DNA of 64,000 bases from Oscillospiraceae bacterium (GCA_017465665.1 JAFTVU010000029.1:37940-101939); one strand, 5' to 3'; shown: positions 24,028 through 33,034, numbered from the stretch's first letter. Made by a program: numbers and translations. Notes: a model not told the origin generated them from the letters alone.

Positions 24028-25437
24028 ATGAAGAAAAGAGTTTTAGCAGCTCTGCTTGCATCTGCTACAGTTCTGTCTCTGGTTGGCTGCGCTAACGATG
24101 AGACATCCACATCCGATGCTGGTAACGCTGGCAACGACGCTGGCAATTCCACAGTAACAGACGGCGGCGACGCTGGTAACACAGACGCAGCTGAAGAGGG
24201 CAAGGTTCTCAACATCTGGTGCTGGAATGACGAGTTCCAGCAGAGAATCACAAAGTTCTATCCTGGCTACACAGATAACGGCGATGGCACAGGCAAGATC
24301 GGTGATGTAGTTGTTAAGTGGACAATCTACCCCAACGCTGATAACGGTTATCAGATCCCCCTCGATGCAGCTCTGCTGGATCAGGACAACGTTGCAGCTG
24401 ACGAGAAGATCGATATCTTCCTCATCGAGGCTGACTACGCTGACAAGTATGTAAACTCTGACTACTCTCTGCCCGTATCCGCTGTTGGTATCACAGACGC
24501 TGATACAGCTGAGATGTACCAGTACACAAAGGAGATCGCTACAGATGCTAACGGCAATCTGAAGGCTGTTTCCTGGCAGGCAGCTCCTGGTCTGTTCGCA
24601 TACAAGAGATCTATCGCTAAGGCAGTTCTCGGCACAGACAATCCTGACGAGGTTCAGACATACGTTGCTGACTGGGCTAAGTTCGACGAGACCGCTAAGA
24701 AGATGAAGGACGCTGGTTACTTCATGCTCTCCGGTTACGATGATGCTTACCGTACATTCTCCAACAACGTTTCCGCTCCTTGGGTTAACGAGAATAATGA
24801 GATCATTATCGACGCTAACATCCTGAAGTGGGTAGAGCAGACCAAGACATACACAGATAACGGTTACAACAACAAGAACTCTCTGTGGTCTGATGGTTGG
24901 GCTGCTGACCAGGGTCCTGACGGTAAGGTATTCGGCTTCTTCTACTCCACATGGGGTATCAACTTCACACTCGTTGGTAACGCAGGTGAAGCTGGTTGGG
25001 GCGACTGGGCAGTTTGCTACGGTCCTCAGTCCTACTACTGGGGCGGCACATGGCTCTGCGCTTCCTACCAGACAGATAACAAGTCCCTCGTACGTGACAT
25101 CATGTACAACATGACTTGCAACGCAGAGGTTATGACTCCTATCACAACAACTCCCGGCGTTGAGGATTACACAAACAACATGGCAGCTATGGAAGCTGTT
25201 GCTAACTCTGACTTCAAGTCCGACTTCCTCGGCGGTCAGAACCACATCGCTCTGTTCACAGAGAACGCTAAGAAGATCGATATGTCCAATATCTCTGCTT
25301 ACGACCAGGGTCTGAACGAGACATTCCAGGCTGCATTCAAGGATTACTTCGATGGCAACGTTGATTACGATACAGCTCTTGCTAACTTCTACACCAACGC
25401 TACTGTTAAGTATCCTGAGCTCAAGAAGCCCGAGTAA
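24028..25437 (+). CDS. Sugar ABC transporter solute-binding lipoprotein
   Basis: A 469-residue extracellular binding protein. The signal peptide ends in the lipobox VGC (Cys about 21), followed by a Gly/Asn/Asp-rich tether. The fold resembles family 1 carbohydrate-binding proteins, with many aromatic residues (WCWNDEF, WGGTWLC) that could stack on sugar rings. It is followed by two MalF/MalG-like permease genes. A paralogue without permeases is encoded at 47598. Strong codon bias and GGGAGGA upstream of the ATG suggest very high expression. The sugar is not identifiable. Confidence 0.9.
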   Translation: MKKRVLAALLASATVLSLVGCANDETSTSDAGNAGNDAGNSTVTDGGDAGNTDAAEEGKVLNIWCWNDEFQQRITKFYPGYTDNGDGTGKIGDVVVKWTIYPNADNGYQIPLDAALLDQDNVAADEKIDIFLIEADYADKYVNSDYSLPVSAVGITDADTAEMYQYTKEIATDANGNLKAVSWQAAPGLFAYKRSIAKAVLGTDNPDEVQTYVADWAKFDETAKKMKDAGYFMLSGYDDAYRTFSNNVSAPWVNENNEIIIDANILKWVEQTKTYTDNGYNNKNSLWSDGWAADQGPDGKVFGFFYSTWGINFTLVGNAGEAGWGDWAVCYGPQSYYWGGTWLCASYQTDNKSLVRDIMYNMTCNAEVMTPITTTPGVEDYTNNMAAMEAVANSDFKSDFLGGQNHIALFTENAKKIDMSNISAYDQGLNETFQAAFKDYFDGNVDYDTALANFYTNATVKYPELKKPE

Positions 25438-25479
25438 TTCTAAACAATAGCAATTATTAAGGTCTGACTTAACATCTTC

Positions 25480-25551
25480 GGACTGCGGTGTAAAAGCCGC
25501 AGTCCGGTATGTTAATGCCATTTTATTTCGGTAAATCGGTATTAACATACC
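25480..25551 (+). promoter_or_regulatory. Two intercistronic stem-loops between binding protein and permease
   Basis: GGACTGCGG / CCGCAGTCC (25480-25488 with 25497-25505) is followed at once by GGTATGTTAAT / ATTAACATACC (25506-25516 with 25541-25551). Neither has a T-tract. Such structures protect upstream mRNA, allowing more binding protein than permease to be made. Confidence 0.6.
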
Positions 25552-25628
25552 TTGGAGCGTCATGTGCGTTGTGCCGCTTCGGATGTTGAGCTGGCCGGAA
25601 ATAAGATGAAAGTGATGGTGATAAAACT

Positions 25629-26591
25629 GTGAAACGCAAGTCTATAAGCTATGCGAAGTGGGGCTATTTCTTTATTGCGCCTTTCTTTATCGTATACGCA
25701 ATATTCCAGCTGTGGCCCCTGATCACAACAATTTATTACAGCTTCTTCGAGAAGTACATGTCCGGTCTTAACCAGATTGGTCCGAATTTCGTAGGTCTGC
25801 AGAACTACATCGATTTCTTTACAGGCGCAAAGGGCGTTCCTGTAGGAACACTGGTATACAATACCATTATCATGTGGCTGATGGGCTTTATCCCTCAGCT
25901 CGCTGTATCGCTTCTGTTTGCTTACTGGTTCACAAACAAGCGTCTTGATCTGAAGTGCACAAGCATCTTCAAGTCTATCATCTATATGCCTAACCTCATC
26001 ATGGCGTCCGCATTCTCCCTGCTGATCTTTGCTCTGTTCGCTAACACAGAGACAGCTCCCATCAATGGTCTGCTGATCTCTATCGGCGCAACAGCTGATA
26101 AGATCGACTTCTTCGCGCACACATGGTCAGCAAGAGGTATTATAGCATTCATGAACTTCCTGATGTGGTTCGGTAACACCACCATCCTGCTGATGGCAGC
26201 TATGATGGGTGTTGATGAATCCCTGATCGAGGCTGCTGATATCGATGGTTGTACTCCCAACCAGATCTTCTGGAAGATCACAATGCCCCTTATCAGACCC
26301 ATCATGATTTATGTTTTCATCACATCTCTGGTCGGCGGTCTGCAGATGTTCGATGTTCCTCAGGTCATCACCAGAGGCGTCGGCGGCCCCAACAACACAA
26401 CAAAGACACTTATCATGTACCTGAATGATAACCTGTACTCCAAGAACTACGGTGCAGCAGGTGCTATCTCTGTAGTACTGTTCGTTGTTTGTGCTCTGTT
26501 CAGCTTGGTAGTTTACTACTTCTTTACTGATAGAACTCTTGGCGGTGCAAAATCCTTTGCCGGCAAGAAGACAAAGAAGAAGGGGGTGTAA
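25629..26591 (+). CDS. Sugar ABC transporter permease (MalF-like)
   Basis: A 320-residue polytopic protein with six predicted membrane helices and the EAA-type coupling loop EAADIDGCTPNQIFWKITMP, which contacts the ATPase. It pairs with the next permease to form the channel. The start is a GTG with only a weak GGTGAT-like site, consistent with lower translation than the binding protein. Confidence 0.9.
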   Translation: MKRKSISYAKWGYFFIAPFFIVYAIFQLWPLITTIYYSFFEKYMSGLNQIGPNFVGLQNYIDFFTGAKGVPVGTLVYNTIIMWLMGFIPQLAVSLLFAYWFTNKRLDLKCTSIFKSIIYMPNLIMASAFSLLIFALFANTETAPINGLLISIGATADKIDFFAHTWSARGIIAFMNFLMWFGNTTILLMAAMMGVDESLIEAADIDGCTPNQIFWKITMPLIRPIMIYVFITSLVGGLQMFDVPQVITRGVGGPNNTTKTLIMYLNDNLYSKNYGAAGAISVVLFVVCALFSLVVYYFFTDRTLGGAKSFAGKKTKKKGV

Positions 26592-26594
26592 GCA

Positions 26595-27470
26595 ATGGCA
26601 AATAAATATGATGTTGTACATAACGAGCGTAAGTTCTGGCTCAACTTCAGAAGAACTGTTGCTTACATTGTGCTCACTCTGATGTGCATACTCTGTCTGT
26701 TCTTCTTCTATATCATGCTTATCAACTGTACACGTTCTCACCTTGAGATCCAGAAGAGCGGCTTCGCTATTCTGCCCAGTGATCAGTTTATAACAAACCT
26801 TACAGCGATCCTGAACGATCCTAACATTCCTATGTGGAGAGGTCTTATCAATAGCCTTATCGTTTCCATCGGTTGCGTATTCTGCTCTGTTTACTTCTCC
26901 GCTATGACAGCTTATGGCTGCCACGTTTACGACTTCAAGGGAAGAAAGTTCGCGTTCAACTTCATCCTGCTCATCATGACAATTCCTACACAGGTAACCG
27001 CTCTCGGTTTCGTAGATATGATGAGAAACTGGAAGCTGACAGATAACCTGCTTCCTCTGATCGTTCCTGCAATTGCTGCTCCCACCGTATTCTTCTTCAT
27101 GAAGCAGTACATGGACAGCTCTCTCCCGCTGGATATCGTTGAAGCGGCTCGTATCGATGGTGCGAATGAGTTCAGAACATTCAACTCCATCATCCTGCCT
27201 ATCCTGAAGCCCGCTATGGCTGTTCAGGCTATCTTCACATTCGTATCCTCCTGGAACAACTACTTTACACGTAACCTGCTGATCACCAAGTCCAACATGA
27301 AGACTCTGCCTATCATGGTTTACATGTGGCGTTGTAAGGACTTCGCGTCCATCTCCATGGGACATATCTACATGGTTATCACAGTATCCATTCTGCCCGT
27401 AATGATCATTTACTTCTGCCTCTCCAAGTTCATCGTTGGCGGTGTAACTCTGGGTGCAGTTAAGGGCTAA
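26595..27470 (+). CDS. Sugar ABC transporter permease (MalG-like)
   Basis: A 291-residue permease with six helices and the coupling loop EAARIDGANEFRTFNSIILP. It starts 3 bases after the partner's stop. No ATPase gene is present; in Firmicutes such importers usually borrow a shared MsmK/UgpC-type ATPase encoded elsewhere. The operon ends at the terminator at 27484. Confidence 0.9.
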   Translation: MANKYDVVHNERKFWLNFRRTVAYIVLTLMCILCLFFFYIMLINCTRSHLEIQKSGFAILPSDQFITNLTAILNDPNIPMWRGLINSLIVSIGCVFCSVYFSAMTAYGCHVYDFKGRKFAFNFILLIMTIPTQVTALGFVDMMRNWKLTDNLLPLIVPAIAAPTVFFFMKQYMDSSLPLDIVEAARIDGANEFRTFNSIILPILKPAMAVQAIFTFVSSWNNYFTRNLLITKSNMKTLPIMVYMWRCKDFASISMGHIYMVITVSILPVMIIYFCLSKFIVGGVTLGAVKG

Positions 27471-27483
27471 TCACAAAAGAATT

Positions 27484-27513
27484 GACCTCCCGAAAACGGG
27501 AGGTCTATTTTTG
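27484..27513 (+). terminator. Terminator of the sugar importer operon
   Basis: GACCTCCCG-AAAA-CGGGAGGTC followed by TATTTTTG. Confidence 0.9.
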
Positions 27514-27521
27514 CGGCATTA

Positions 27522-27558
27522 TAAAAAAGAAAAGCTCGCTCGGTTGCCCGAACGAGCT
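27522..27558 (-). terminator. Minus-strand terminator of the NrdD-like gene
   Basis: On the minus strand AGCTCGTTCGG-GCAA-CCGAGCGAGCT (one G-U pair) is followed by TTTTCTTTTTTAT. Confidence 0.85.
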
Positions 27559-27564
27559 GAATTA

Positions 27565-27834
27565 TTATGTGCAGCTGTGTTTTACTCTGTCAGCTTCCTC
27601 GCTGCGCTTGGCGTTATTGAATCTATCCAGTGTACCTACGAGGTATCCCGTGATGCGTCTTATGCGCTGGAAAGGCTCGGCCTCGAAGTGATATGCACAG
27701 TTTACATACTCGCCGTCCACCTCGAAATTGATCGCAGTAATGACCTTATCGGGGTACTTTTTCTGTGCCTGCTCAACGTAGTAGTCTATTTCGCGCTGAG
27801 GGAGTGTTCCGTTGGTAACTTTAATATCGATCAT
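27565..27834 (-). CDS. Small protein resembling the NrdD C-terminal region
   Basis: An 89-residue protein. Its second half, RRITGYLVGTLDRFNNAKR followed by a DRVKH segment, resembles the C-terminal tail region of class III anaerobic ribonucleotide reductase (RITGYL...N..K..E..DR), but the glycyl-radical and catalytic parts are missing. Similar stand-alone proteins are often labelled as anaerobic ribonucleotide reductase. An NrdR box lies exactly in its promoter spacer, independently tying it to ribonucleotide reduction. AGGTGAT precedes the ATG. Its role, perhaps accessory or regulatory, is unknown. Confidence 0.7.
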   Translation of the reverse strand: MIDIKVTNGTLPQREIDYYVEQAQKKYPDKVITAINFEVDGEYVNCAYHFEAEPFQRIRRITGYLVGTLDRFNNAKRSEEADRVKHSCT

Positions 27835-27870
27835 AATATCACCTCATGTCATAGATTGTATGGTAATATT

Positions 27871-27899
27871 ATTGTAACACAATATATTGTGTTTGTCAA
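27871..27899 (-). promoter_or_regulatory. Minus-strand promoter of the NrdD-like gene
   Basis: TTGACA (27899-27894), 17-nt spacer, TACAAT (27876-27871). The spacer is almost entirely an NrdR box. Confidence 0.8.
27877..27892. promoter_or_regulatory. NrdR box
   Basis: ACACAATATATTGTGT is a perfect 16-bp palindrome matching the NrdR consensus acaCwAtATaTwGtgt. A weaker second half-conserved box begins at 27910 (CACAATAT), 33 bp away, close to the three-turn spacing usual for NrdR pairs. Position between -35 and -10 implies repression when NrdR is loaded with deoxyadenosine nucleotides. Confidence 0.8.
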
Positions 27900-27909
27900 C
27901 TATTATTTT

Positions 27910-28725
27910 TCACAATATCGTGGGATCAGATTTGTGTATTTCAGCCGAGATACACAGATATGTTATCACAAATCCTATAACAGCGCACACCAGCCCGATA
28001 ATAAGCTCGGTTACTGAGCTGCTGCGCGGTATGAGCTCAGTCAGAGAGAACAGCATGAAGCCGAGGATGACGAGATAAGTCCCGTTGAAGCGATCCAGCA
28101 GCTTTGTCATAATTTTGGCGGTAAGAAGCACGCCCGCCGCACAGCCGATTCCTAGGGGCACAAGCGGCAACAGTCTGCCGGCCGAAACGTTCTCCAGTAC
28201 CTGTTCGTAGATCCCCAGAGTAACAAGCATCTGCGAGCCGCTTATTCCAGGAAGCACCAGTGCAGCAGCCAGAAGTACTCCGCCGAGGAGCTGCATAACT
28301 ATCGCCGAGCCGCCCTCGTTCAATGAGATAGAGGGAAGCAGTGTAATAAGCCACGCACAGAGGATACCTCCCAGGATCAGCAGGAGCTTAGTCAGCCGCA
28401 GAGGAAGTGCCTTTGCCTCTTTCAGCACCGGGATGAGAGCTGCAGAAGCAGCCCCGAGAAATGCATACCTCAGCGGAACGGCGGCAGCGCTTGATAATAT
28501 CGCTGATATGATCTTTGCGGCAGTGAAAAAACCGACCACACCTCCGATTGCAAAAAAAGCGATGAAAGGCAGATTCTTTTTAATGTCTTTAAGTAAATTA
28601 TCGACAGAATATATCAATTTGTAATAGATTCCGAGCAAGATTGCCAGCGTTCCGCCGCTGAAACCTGGGATACTCATGCCCGCACCAACTATAAATCCGA
28701 GAAAAATCGTTTTGAAATTACTCAT
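27910..28725 (-). CDS. DUF368 polytopic membrane protein (polyprenyl-phosphate transporter family)
   Basis: A 271-residue protein with about eight membrane helices. The two internally repeated motifs GMSIPGFSGGTLAILLGIY near the start and LVLPGISGSQMLVTLGIYE in the middle are diagnostic of DUF368. Members (PopT) have been shown to recycle undecaprenyl phosphate across the membrane for wall synthesis. ATG at 28725 follows GGAGG by 5 bases. Its stop overlaps the weak second NrdR box of the next minus-strand gene. Confidence 0.88.
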   Translation of the reverse strand: MSNFKTIFLGFIVGAGMSIPGFSGGTLAILLGIYYKLIYSVDNLLKDIKKNLPFIAFFAIGGVVGFFTAAKIISAILSSAAAVPLRYAFLGAASAALIPVLKEAKALPLRLTKLLLILGGILCAWLITLLPSISLNEGGSAIVMQLLGGVLLAAALVLPGISGSQMLVTLGIYEQVLENVSAGRLLPLVPLGIGCAAGVLLTAKIMTKLLDRFNGTYLVILGFMLFSLTELIPRSSSVTELIIGLVCAVIGFVITYLCISAEIHKSDPTIL

Positions 28726-28811
28726 ATTCACCTCCGAAAGCTTGTATATATTTATATACGTAAGACAACGCAAATATTCTTTGTTAGTTTTGTAACAATT
28801 GCAAAAAAGTA

Positions 28812-28840
28812 TTGATTTTTTACGGGATTTGTTGTATAAT
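28812..28840 (+). promoter_or_regulatory. Sigma-A promoter for the rnf operon
   Basis: TTGATT (28812-28817), 17-nt spacer, TATAAT (28835-28840). The 70-nt leader contains a small hairpin (ACCCTC near 28855 with GGGGGT near 28869). Confidence 0.7.
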
Positions 28841-28917
28841 TTTTATATAATATTACCCTCGTGTAAGTGGGGGTCAGGTTTATTTTGTCAAATAACAGTT
28901 CCAAAGGGGTGAATATA

Positions 28918-30219
28918 TTGTTTGGACTTCATTCTATAAAGCTGCCGCACTTCAGTGCTTCGGCTGACCAGACGACACGCAGGCTCAAGCCGCCTACCAC
29001 TGTTGCTATCAGCATGTCCCAACATATCGGCGCGCCGTGTGAGCCGCTTGTAAAGGTGGGCGATTATGTCTATCTCGGTCAGAAGATTGCAGACAGTGCG
29101 GCTTTTGTTTCCGCACCAATACACGCAAGTGTTAGCGGCACAGTAACAGAGATAAAGGAAGTTGTAGCAATCAATGGCAAGCTGTGCAAGACCGTTATCA
29201 TAGAGAGCGATAACAGGATGCAGCTTTTCCCTGAGATAGCTCCTCCTGTTGTGGAGACTCGTCAGGATTTTATCAACGCTGTACGAGAGAGCGGCGTTAT
29301 AGGTCTGGGCGGTGCAGGCTTTCCGACGCATGTAAAGCTCGCTTTTGATCCCGAGAAGACAAAGATAGATACACTGCTTCTCAACGGTGCAGAGTGTGAG
29401 CCGTACATAACCTCCGACTACCGTGAGCTGATGGAGAACACCGATGCCATCATTGGCGGTGTCAAGCTCATCATGAAGTATCTTGAGATACCACGCTGCG
29501 TGATAGGTATCGAGGCCGATAAGCCCGAAGCTATTGAAAAGCTTCGCAAGCTGACAGCTCCTATGCCTGCTATCAAGATAGTAAAGCTGAAGTCCGCATA
29601 TCCTCAGGGCGCAGAAAAGGTGCTGGTATATTCCCTTACGGGACGAGTTGTGGGCGAGGGCAAGCTGCCATCAGATGTGGGCTGCATGGTGATGAACGTA
29701 TCTACAGCAGGCTTCATCCACAGCTATATCCGCACAGGTATGCCGCTTGTGAAGCGCAGAGTGACGATCGACGGCAACGTGGTGAATTCCCCCTCTAACA
29801 TTTTTGTTTCTGTGGGAACTCAGCTGCATGAGATACTCAAGGAAACAGGAACCCGCAAGGATCCTGACAGAATAATCATGGGCGGCCCGATGATGGGCGC
29901 GTGCGCGTTTGATCCAGATACTCCTGTCGGCAAAACGAGTAACGCAGTACTGCTGTTTGCAGATTCGCCTGTGCATAAGGAATCGGCATGTATACGCTGC
30001 GGAAAATGCGTACGCGCGTGTCCGCTGAATCTCATGCCTACCGAGCTTGAGCATGCTTATGACGCCCGTGACGCAAAGCAGCTTGAGAAGCTCAAGGTAG
30101 GTCTGTGCATGAACTGCGGTGCCTGCAGCTTCGTGTGCCCCGCCAAGCGCTCGCTGGCGGAGAAAAATCAGCTTGCTAAGGACTTTGTGCGTCAGCAGCA
30201 GGCCAAGGAAAAGAAGTGA
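28918..30219 (+). CDS. rnfC: Rnf electron transport complex subunit C
   Basis: A 433-residue peripheral subunit. An N-terminal barrel-sandwich domain, a central Rossmann-like NADH/flavin domain (VIGLGGAGFPTHVKL), an SLBB region and two 4Fe-4S clusters at the C-terminus (CIRCGKCVRACP and CMNCGACSFVCP) are all present. It is the NADH-facing part of the complex that couples ferredoxin oxidation to NAD reduction and ion pumping. The TTG at 28918, 8 bases after AAAGGGGTG, is preferred; an in-frame GTG at 28909 lies within that site. Confidence 0.92.
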   Translation: MFGLHSIKLPHFSASADQTTRRLKPPTTVAISMSQHIGAPCEPLVKVGDYVYLGQKIADSAAFVSAPIHASVSGTVTEIKEVVAINGKLCKTVIIESDNRMQLFPEIAPPVVETRQDFINAVRESGVIGLGGAGFPTHVKLAFDPEKTKIDTLLLNGAECEPYITSDYRELMENTDAIIGGVKLIMKYLEIPRCVIGIEADKPEAIEKLRKLTAPMPAIKIVKLKSAYPQGAEKVLVYSLTGRVVGEGKLPSDVGCMVMNVSTAGFIHSYIRTGMPLVKRRVTIDGNVVNSPSNIFVSVGTQLHEILKETGTRKDPDRIIMGGPMMGACAFDPDTPVGKTSNAVLLFADSPVHKESACIRCGKCVRACPLNLMPTELEHAYDARDAKQLEKLKVGLCMNCGACSFVCPAKRSLAEKNQLAKDFVRQQQAKEKK

Positions 30220-30229
30220 GGTGTAAGCG

Positions 30230-31174
30230 TTGAATAAGCTCATGATAGAACCGTCGCCGCATATTCGCAGTGCATGGACTACACAGAAAGTAATGCTTAA
30301 TGTTATCATTGCGCTGCTTCCTGCTCTTATCGCGGCGGTGATAATATTCGGTCTGCGTGCTCTCACGCTTACTGTTATATGCTGCACAGCATGTGTGCTG
30401 TTTGAATGGCTGTTCTGCCTTATAACTAAAAAAGAGAGCACCATATCCGATCTTTCAGCGATCGTTACAGGTATGCTGCTGGCATTCAACCTGCCCGTGG
30501 ACCTGCCCGAATATATGGCGGTGATAGGCTGCTTTGTGGCTATCTTCATCGTTAAGATGCTTTTCGGCGGCATTGGTCAGAACTTTGCAAATCCCGCTAT
30601 CACAGGACGTATCGTGCTGATGCTGTCCTTTACATCCTATATGAGCAGCTGGACAGCTCCTTTCGCCTACAAGGACGGTGTGGACGCTGTAGTATCCGCA
30701 ACTCCGCTGGTGGCTGCCGAGGAGCAGCTCCCTACGCTGATGGATATGTTCCTTGGCGTGCGTGCGGGATGCATGGGTGAGACCTGTGCGCTTGCGCTGC
30801 TTATAGGCGGAATATTCCTCGTAGCAAGAGGTCTGATATCACCTGTGACTCCCGTTGCATTTGTTGGCACAGTAGCAGTTTGTGCGCTGATGATAAGCGG
30901 CGGAGATCTCAATTACATGATGTATCAGGTGCTTTCCGGCGGACTTATCCTCGGTGCTGTATTTATGGCTACCGATTATTCCACAACACCGCTCACCACA
31001 TGGGGCAAGCTGATATTCGGCGTTGGCTGCGGACTCCTCACGTTCCTTATCCGTGAATTTGCGGCGCTGCCCGAGGGTGTTTCCTACTCCATACTGCTGA
31101 TGAACATACTCACACCCTACATTGATAAGATAACCGTCCCGAGAGCTCTCGGAGCAAGGAGGGGTGCGAAGTGA
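30230..31174 (+). CDS. rnfD: Rnf electron transport complex subunit D
   Basis: A 314-residue integral subunit with about nine to ten helices. VSATPL (155-160) is the site where FMN is bound covalently, through Thr158. The start is a TTG 6 bases after GAGGTG; an ATG four codons later is the alternative. It overlaps rnfG by 4 bases. Confidence 0.92.
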   Translation: MNKLMIEPSPHIRSAWTTQKVMLNVIIALLPALIAAVIIFGLRALTLTVICCTACVLFEWLFCLITKKESTISDLSAIVTGMLLAFNLPVDLPEYMAVIGCFVAIFIVKMLFGGIGQNFANPAITGRIVLMLSFTSYMSSWTAPFAYKDGVDAVVSATPLVAAEEQLPTLMDMFLGVRAGCMGETCALALLIGGIFLVARGLISPVTPVAFVGTVAVCALMISGGDLNYMMYQVLSGGLILGAVFMATDYSTTPLTTWGKLIFGVGCGLLTFLIREFAALPEGVSYSILLMNILTPYIDKITVPRALGARRGAK

Positions 31175-31752
31175 ATACATTAAAGCCTATCCTTGTACTG
31201 GCGGCTATCGCGGCGATAGTTTCCGCGCTGGTCATTGTCACCTATAATATCACATACGTTGATACTTCGTCAATACTCACTGAAAAGCAGTCTGCTGCTG
31301 TAATTTCGGTGTATGGAGGAACTTCTGCCGATTATTCGGTAGTTCCTGTCGAAGAATGGCAGCCGCTGCTTCTTGCAGAAGAGGACAGCGAGCTTGAAAG
31401 AGTTGAAAAGGTCATCCGCAAGTCTGATGGAAGCCTCGCATTCGAGGTGGTAGTCAAGGGCTATAAGGACGGATATGATATCCTCGTAGGTGTAAAGGAC
31501 GGCGCTGTTGCAGGCGTTTCCGTAGTATCTACAGGCGAGGAGACACCGAAGCTCGGCACTAAGACAGCAGAACCATCTTACCTTGAGAACTTCAAGGGCA
31601 TTTCGGGAGAGGCTGTCATCGTAAAGAACGCTCCTGCCGCTGATGGAGAGGTGCAGGCCGTTACAGGCGCAACATTCTCCTCCAAGGGCGTTGCAAGTGC
31701 CGTAAATATCGCGCTGGAGGCTTATGCGCGCATGGGAGGTGAAGCAGGATGA
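31171..31752 (+). CDS. rnfG: Rnf electron transport complex subunit G
   Basis: A 193-residue subunit with one N-terminal helix and an extracytoplasmic FMN-binding domain; the flavin is attached to the Thr of VTGATFSS (near residue 167). It relays electrons between RnfD and the other subunits. GTG start overlapping the rnfD stop. Confidence 0.92.
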   Translation: MNTLKPILVLAAIAAIVSALVIVTYNITYVDTSSILTEKQSAAVISVYGGTSADYSVVPVEEWQPLLLAEEDSELERVEKVIRKSDGSLAFEVVVKGYKDGYDILVGVKDGAVAGVSVVSTGEETPKLGTKTAEPSYLENFKGISGEAVIVKNAPAADGEVQAVTGATFSSKGVASAVNIALEAYARMGGEAG

Positions 31753-32429
31753 GCTACATGAAGGAATTTATGAAGGGCCTTATCAAGGAGAATCCCACGC
31801 TCGTTTCGCTTCTTGGTATGTGTCCGACGCTGGCGGTAACCGTTTCGGCATCCAATGCGGTTGGCATGGGCGCTGCTGCACTGTTCGTGCTGGTGTGTTC
31901 AAACCTTGTTATCTCCCTGCTGAAGAATTTTATTCCGAAGCAGGTAAGACTTCCTGCGTATATCGTTATCATTGCAGGCTTTGTAACGATCGTTGGCTTT
32001 GTAATGCAGCGCTTTATGCCTGCTATCTATGACGCGCTGGGCATCTTCCTGCCGCTTATCACCGTAAACTGCATCATCCTCGGCAGAGCTGAGATGTTCG
32101 CAAGCAAGAACAGCCCACTTGCATCTGTATGCGACGGCGCAGGAATGGGCGTAGGCTTTACACTTGCCATGCTTGCTGTAGGCTCTGTCCGTGAGATATT
32201 CGGCTGTGGCACTTGGTTCGATATCCCCTTGGCGCCTGAATTTCTTGAGCCTATGTCTATATTCATAATGCCTGCAGGCGGATTTTTCGTGCTGGGCTGC
32301 GTTATAGCGCTGGTGAATAAGATATCGGGCAAGAAGCCTCCTGCGGCTACAGGCTGCGCGGCTTGTCCCAACAGAGAGGGCTGCATAAGCTGCTCCTCCG
32401 GTTCCGCAGCAAAGGAGGGGGATGAATAA
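31749..32429 (+). CDS. rnfE: Rnf electron transport complex subunit E
   Basis: A 226-residue membrane subunit with about six helices and the conserved LITVNCIILGRAE segment. It is homologous to RnfA and the two form an inverted pair holding an iron-sulphur cluster between membrane halves. The C-terminal tail is Cys-rich (six Cys in the last 30 residues, CAACPNREGCISC), which is not part of the core family and may bind metal. It overlaps both neighbours. Confidence 0.92.
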   Translation: MSYMKEFMKGLIKENPTLVSLLGMCPTLAVTVSASNAVGMGAAALFVLVCSNLVISLLKNFIPKQVRLPAYIVIIAGFVTIVGFVMQRFMPAIYDALGIFLPLITVNCIILGRAEMFASKNSPLASVCDGAGMGVGFTLAMLAVGSVREIFGCGTWFDIPLAPEFLEPMSIFIMPAGGFFVLGCVIALVNKISGKKPPAATGCAACPNREGCISCSSGSAAKEGDE

Positions 32430-33034
32430 TGGAGCTTGCAAGAAGTATGATGATCATCCTCCTGACGGGCATACTCACAGATAACTTTGTACTTTCGAAG
32501 TTCATGGGTATCTGCCCGTTCCTCGGAGTATCCAAGAAAGCAAGCAGCTCGCTCGGTATGGGCTGTGCGGTTACTGCGGTAATGATAGGCGCTACTGCTG
32601 TTACATATCCGCTGTATCATGCGTTCCTTGTGCCGATGGGTCTGGAATACATGAATACCATCCTGTTCATACTCATCATTGCGCTGTTCGTTCAGATAGT
32701 TGAGATGGTGCTTAAAAAGTACATTCCTGCTCTTTATAACACGCTGGGCGTATATCTGCCGCTCATCACAACGAACTGTGCTGTGCTCGGTGTTACTCTG
32801 CTGAATATCGAGAGCGATTACAGCTTCCTCGAATCCATCGTGAACGCACTTGGCGCAGGTCTTGGCTTTATGCTTGCTATGCTGATATTCTCGGGCGTCC
32901 GCGGACGTCTTGAGCGCAGCGATGTCCCCAAGGCTTTTCAGGGCATGCCTATAACTCTGGTGGCTGCCTCTATCGTATCGCTGTCATTCCTCGGCTTCGG
33001 CGGAGTGGTTGACGGATTGTTCGGAGGTGTGTGA
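32429..33034 (+). CDS. rnfA: Rnf electron transport complex subunit A
   Basis: A 201-residue, six-helix membrane subunit with NFVLSKFMGICPFLGVSKK and PLITTNCAVLG, each contributing a Cys to the membrane iron-sulphur cluster shared with RnfE. The start overlaps the rnfE stop by one base. Confidence 0.93.
   Translation: MELARSMMIILLTGILTDNFVLSKFMGICPFLGVSKKASSSLGMGCAVTAVMIGATAVTYPLYHAFLVPMGLEYMNTILFILIIALFVQIVEMVLKKYIPALYNTLGVYLPLITTNCAVLGVTLLNIESDYSFLESIVNALGAGLGFMLAMLIFSGVRGRLERSDVPKAFQGMPITLVAASIVSLSFLGFGGVVDGLFGGV

Noticed and set aside
28841-28917. Riboswitch in the rnf leader
   Set aside because: Only one short hairpin is visible in about 70 nt; no known aptamer core could be recognised.
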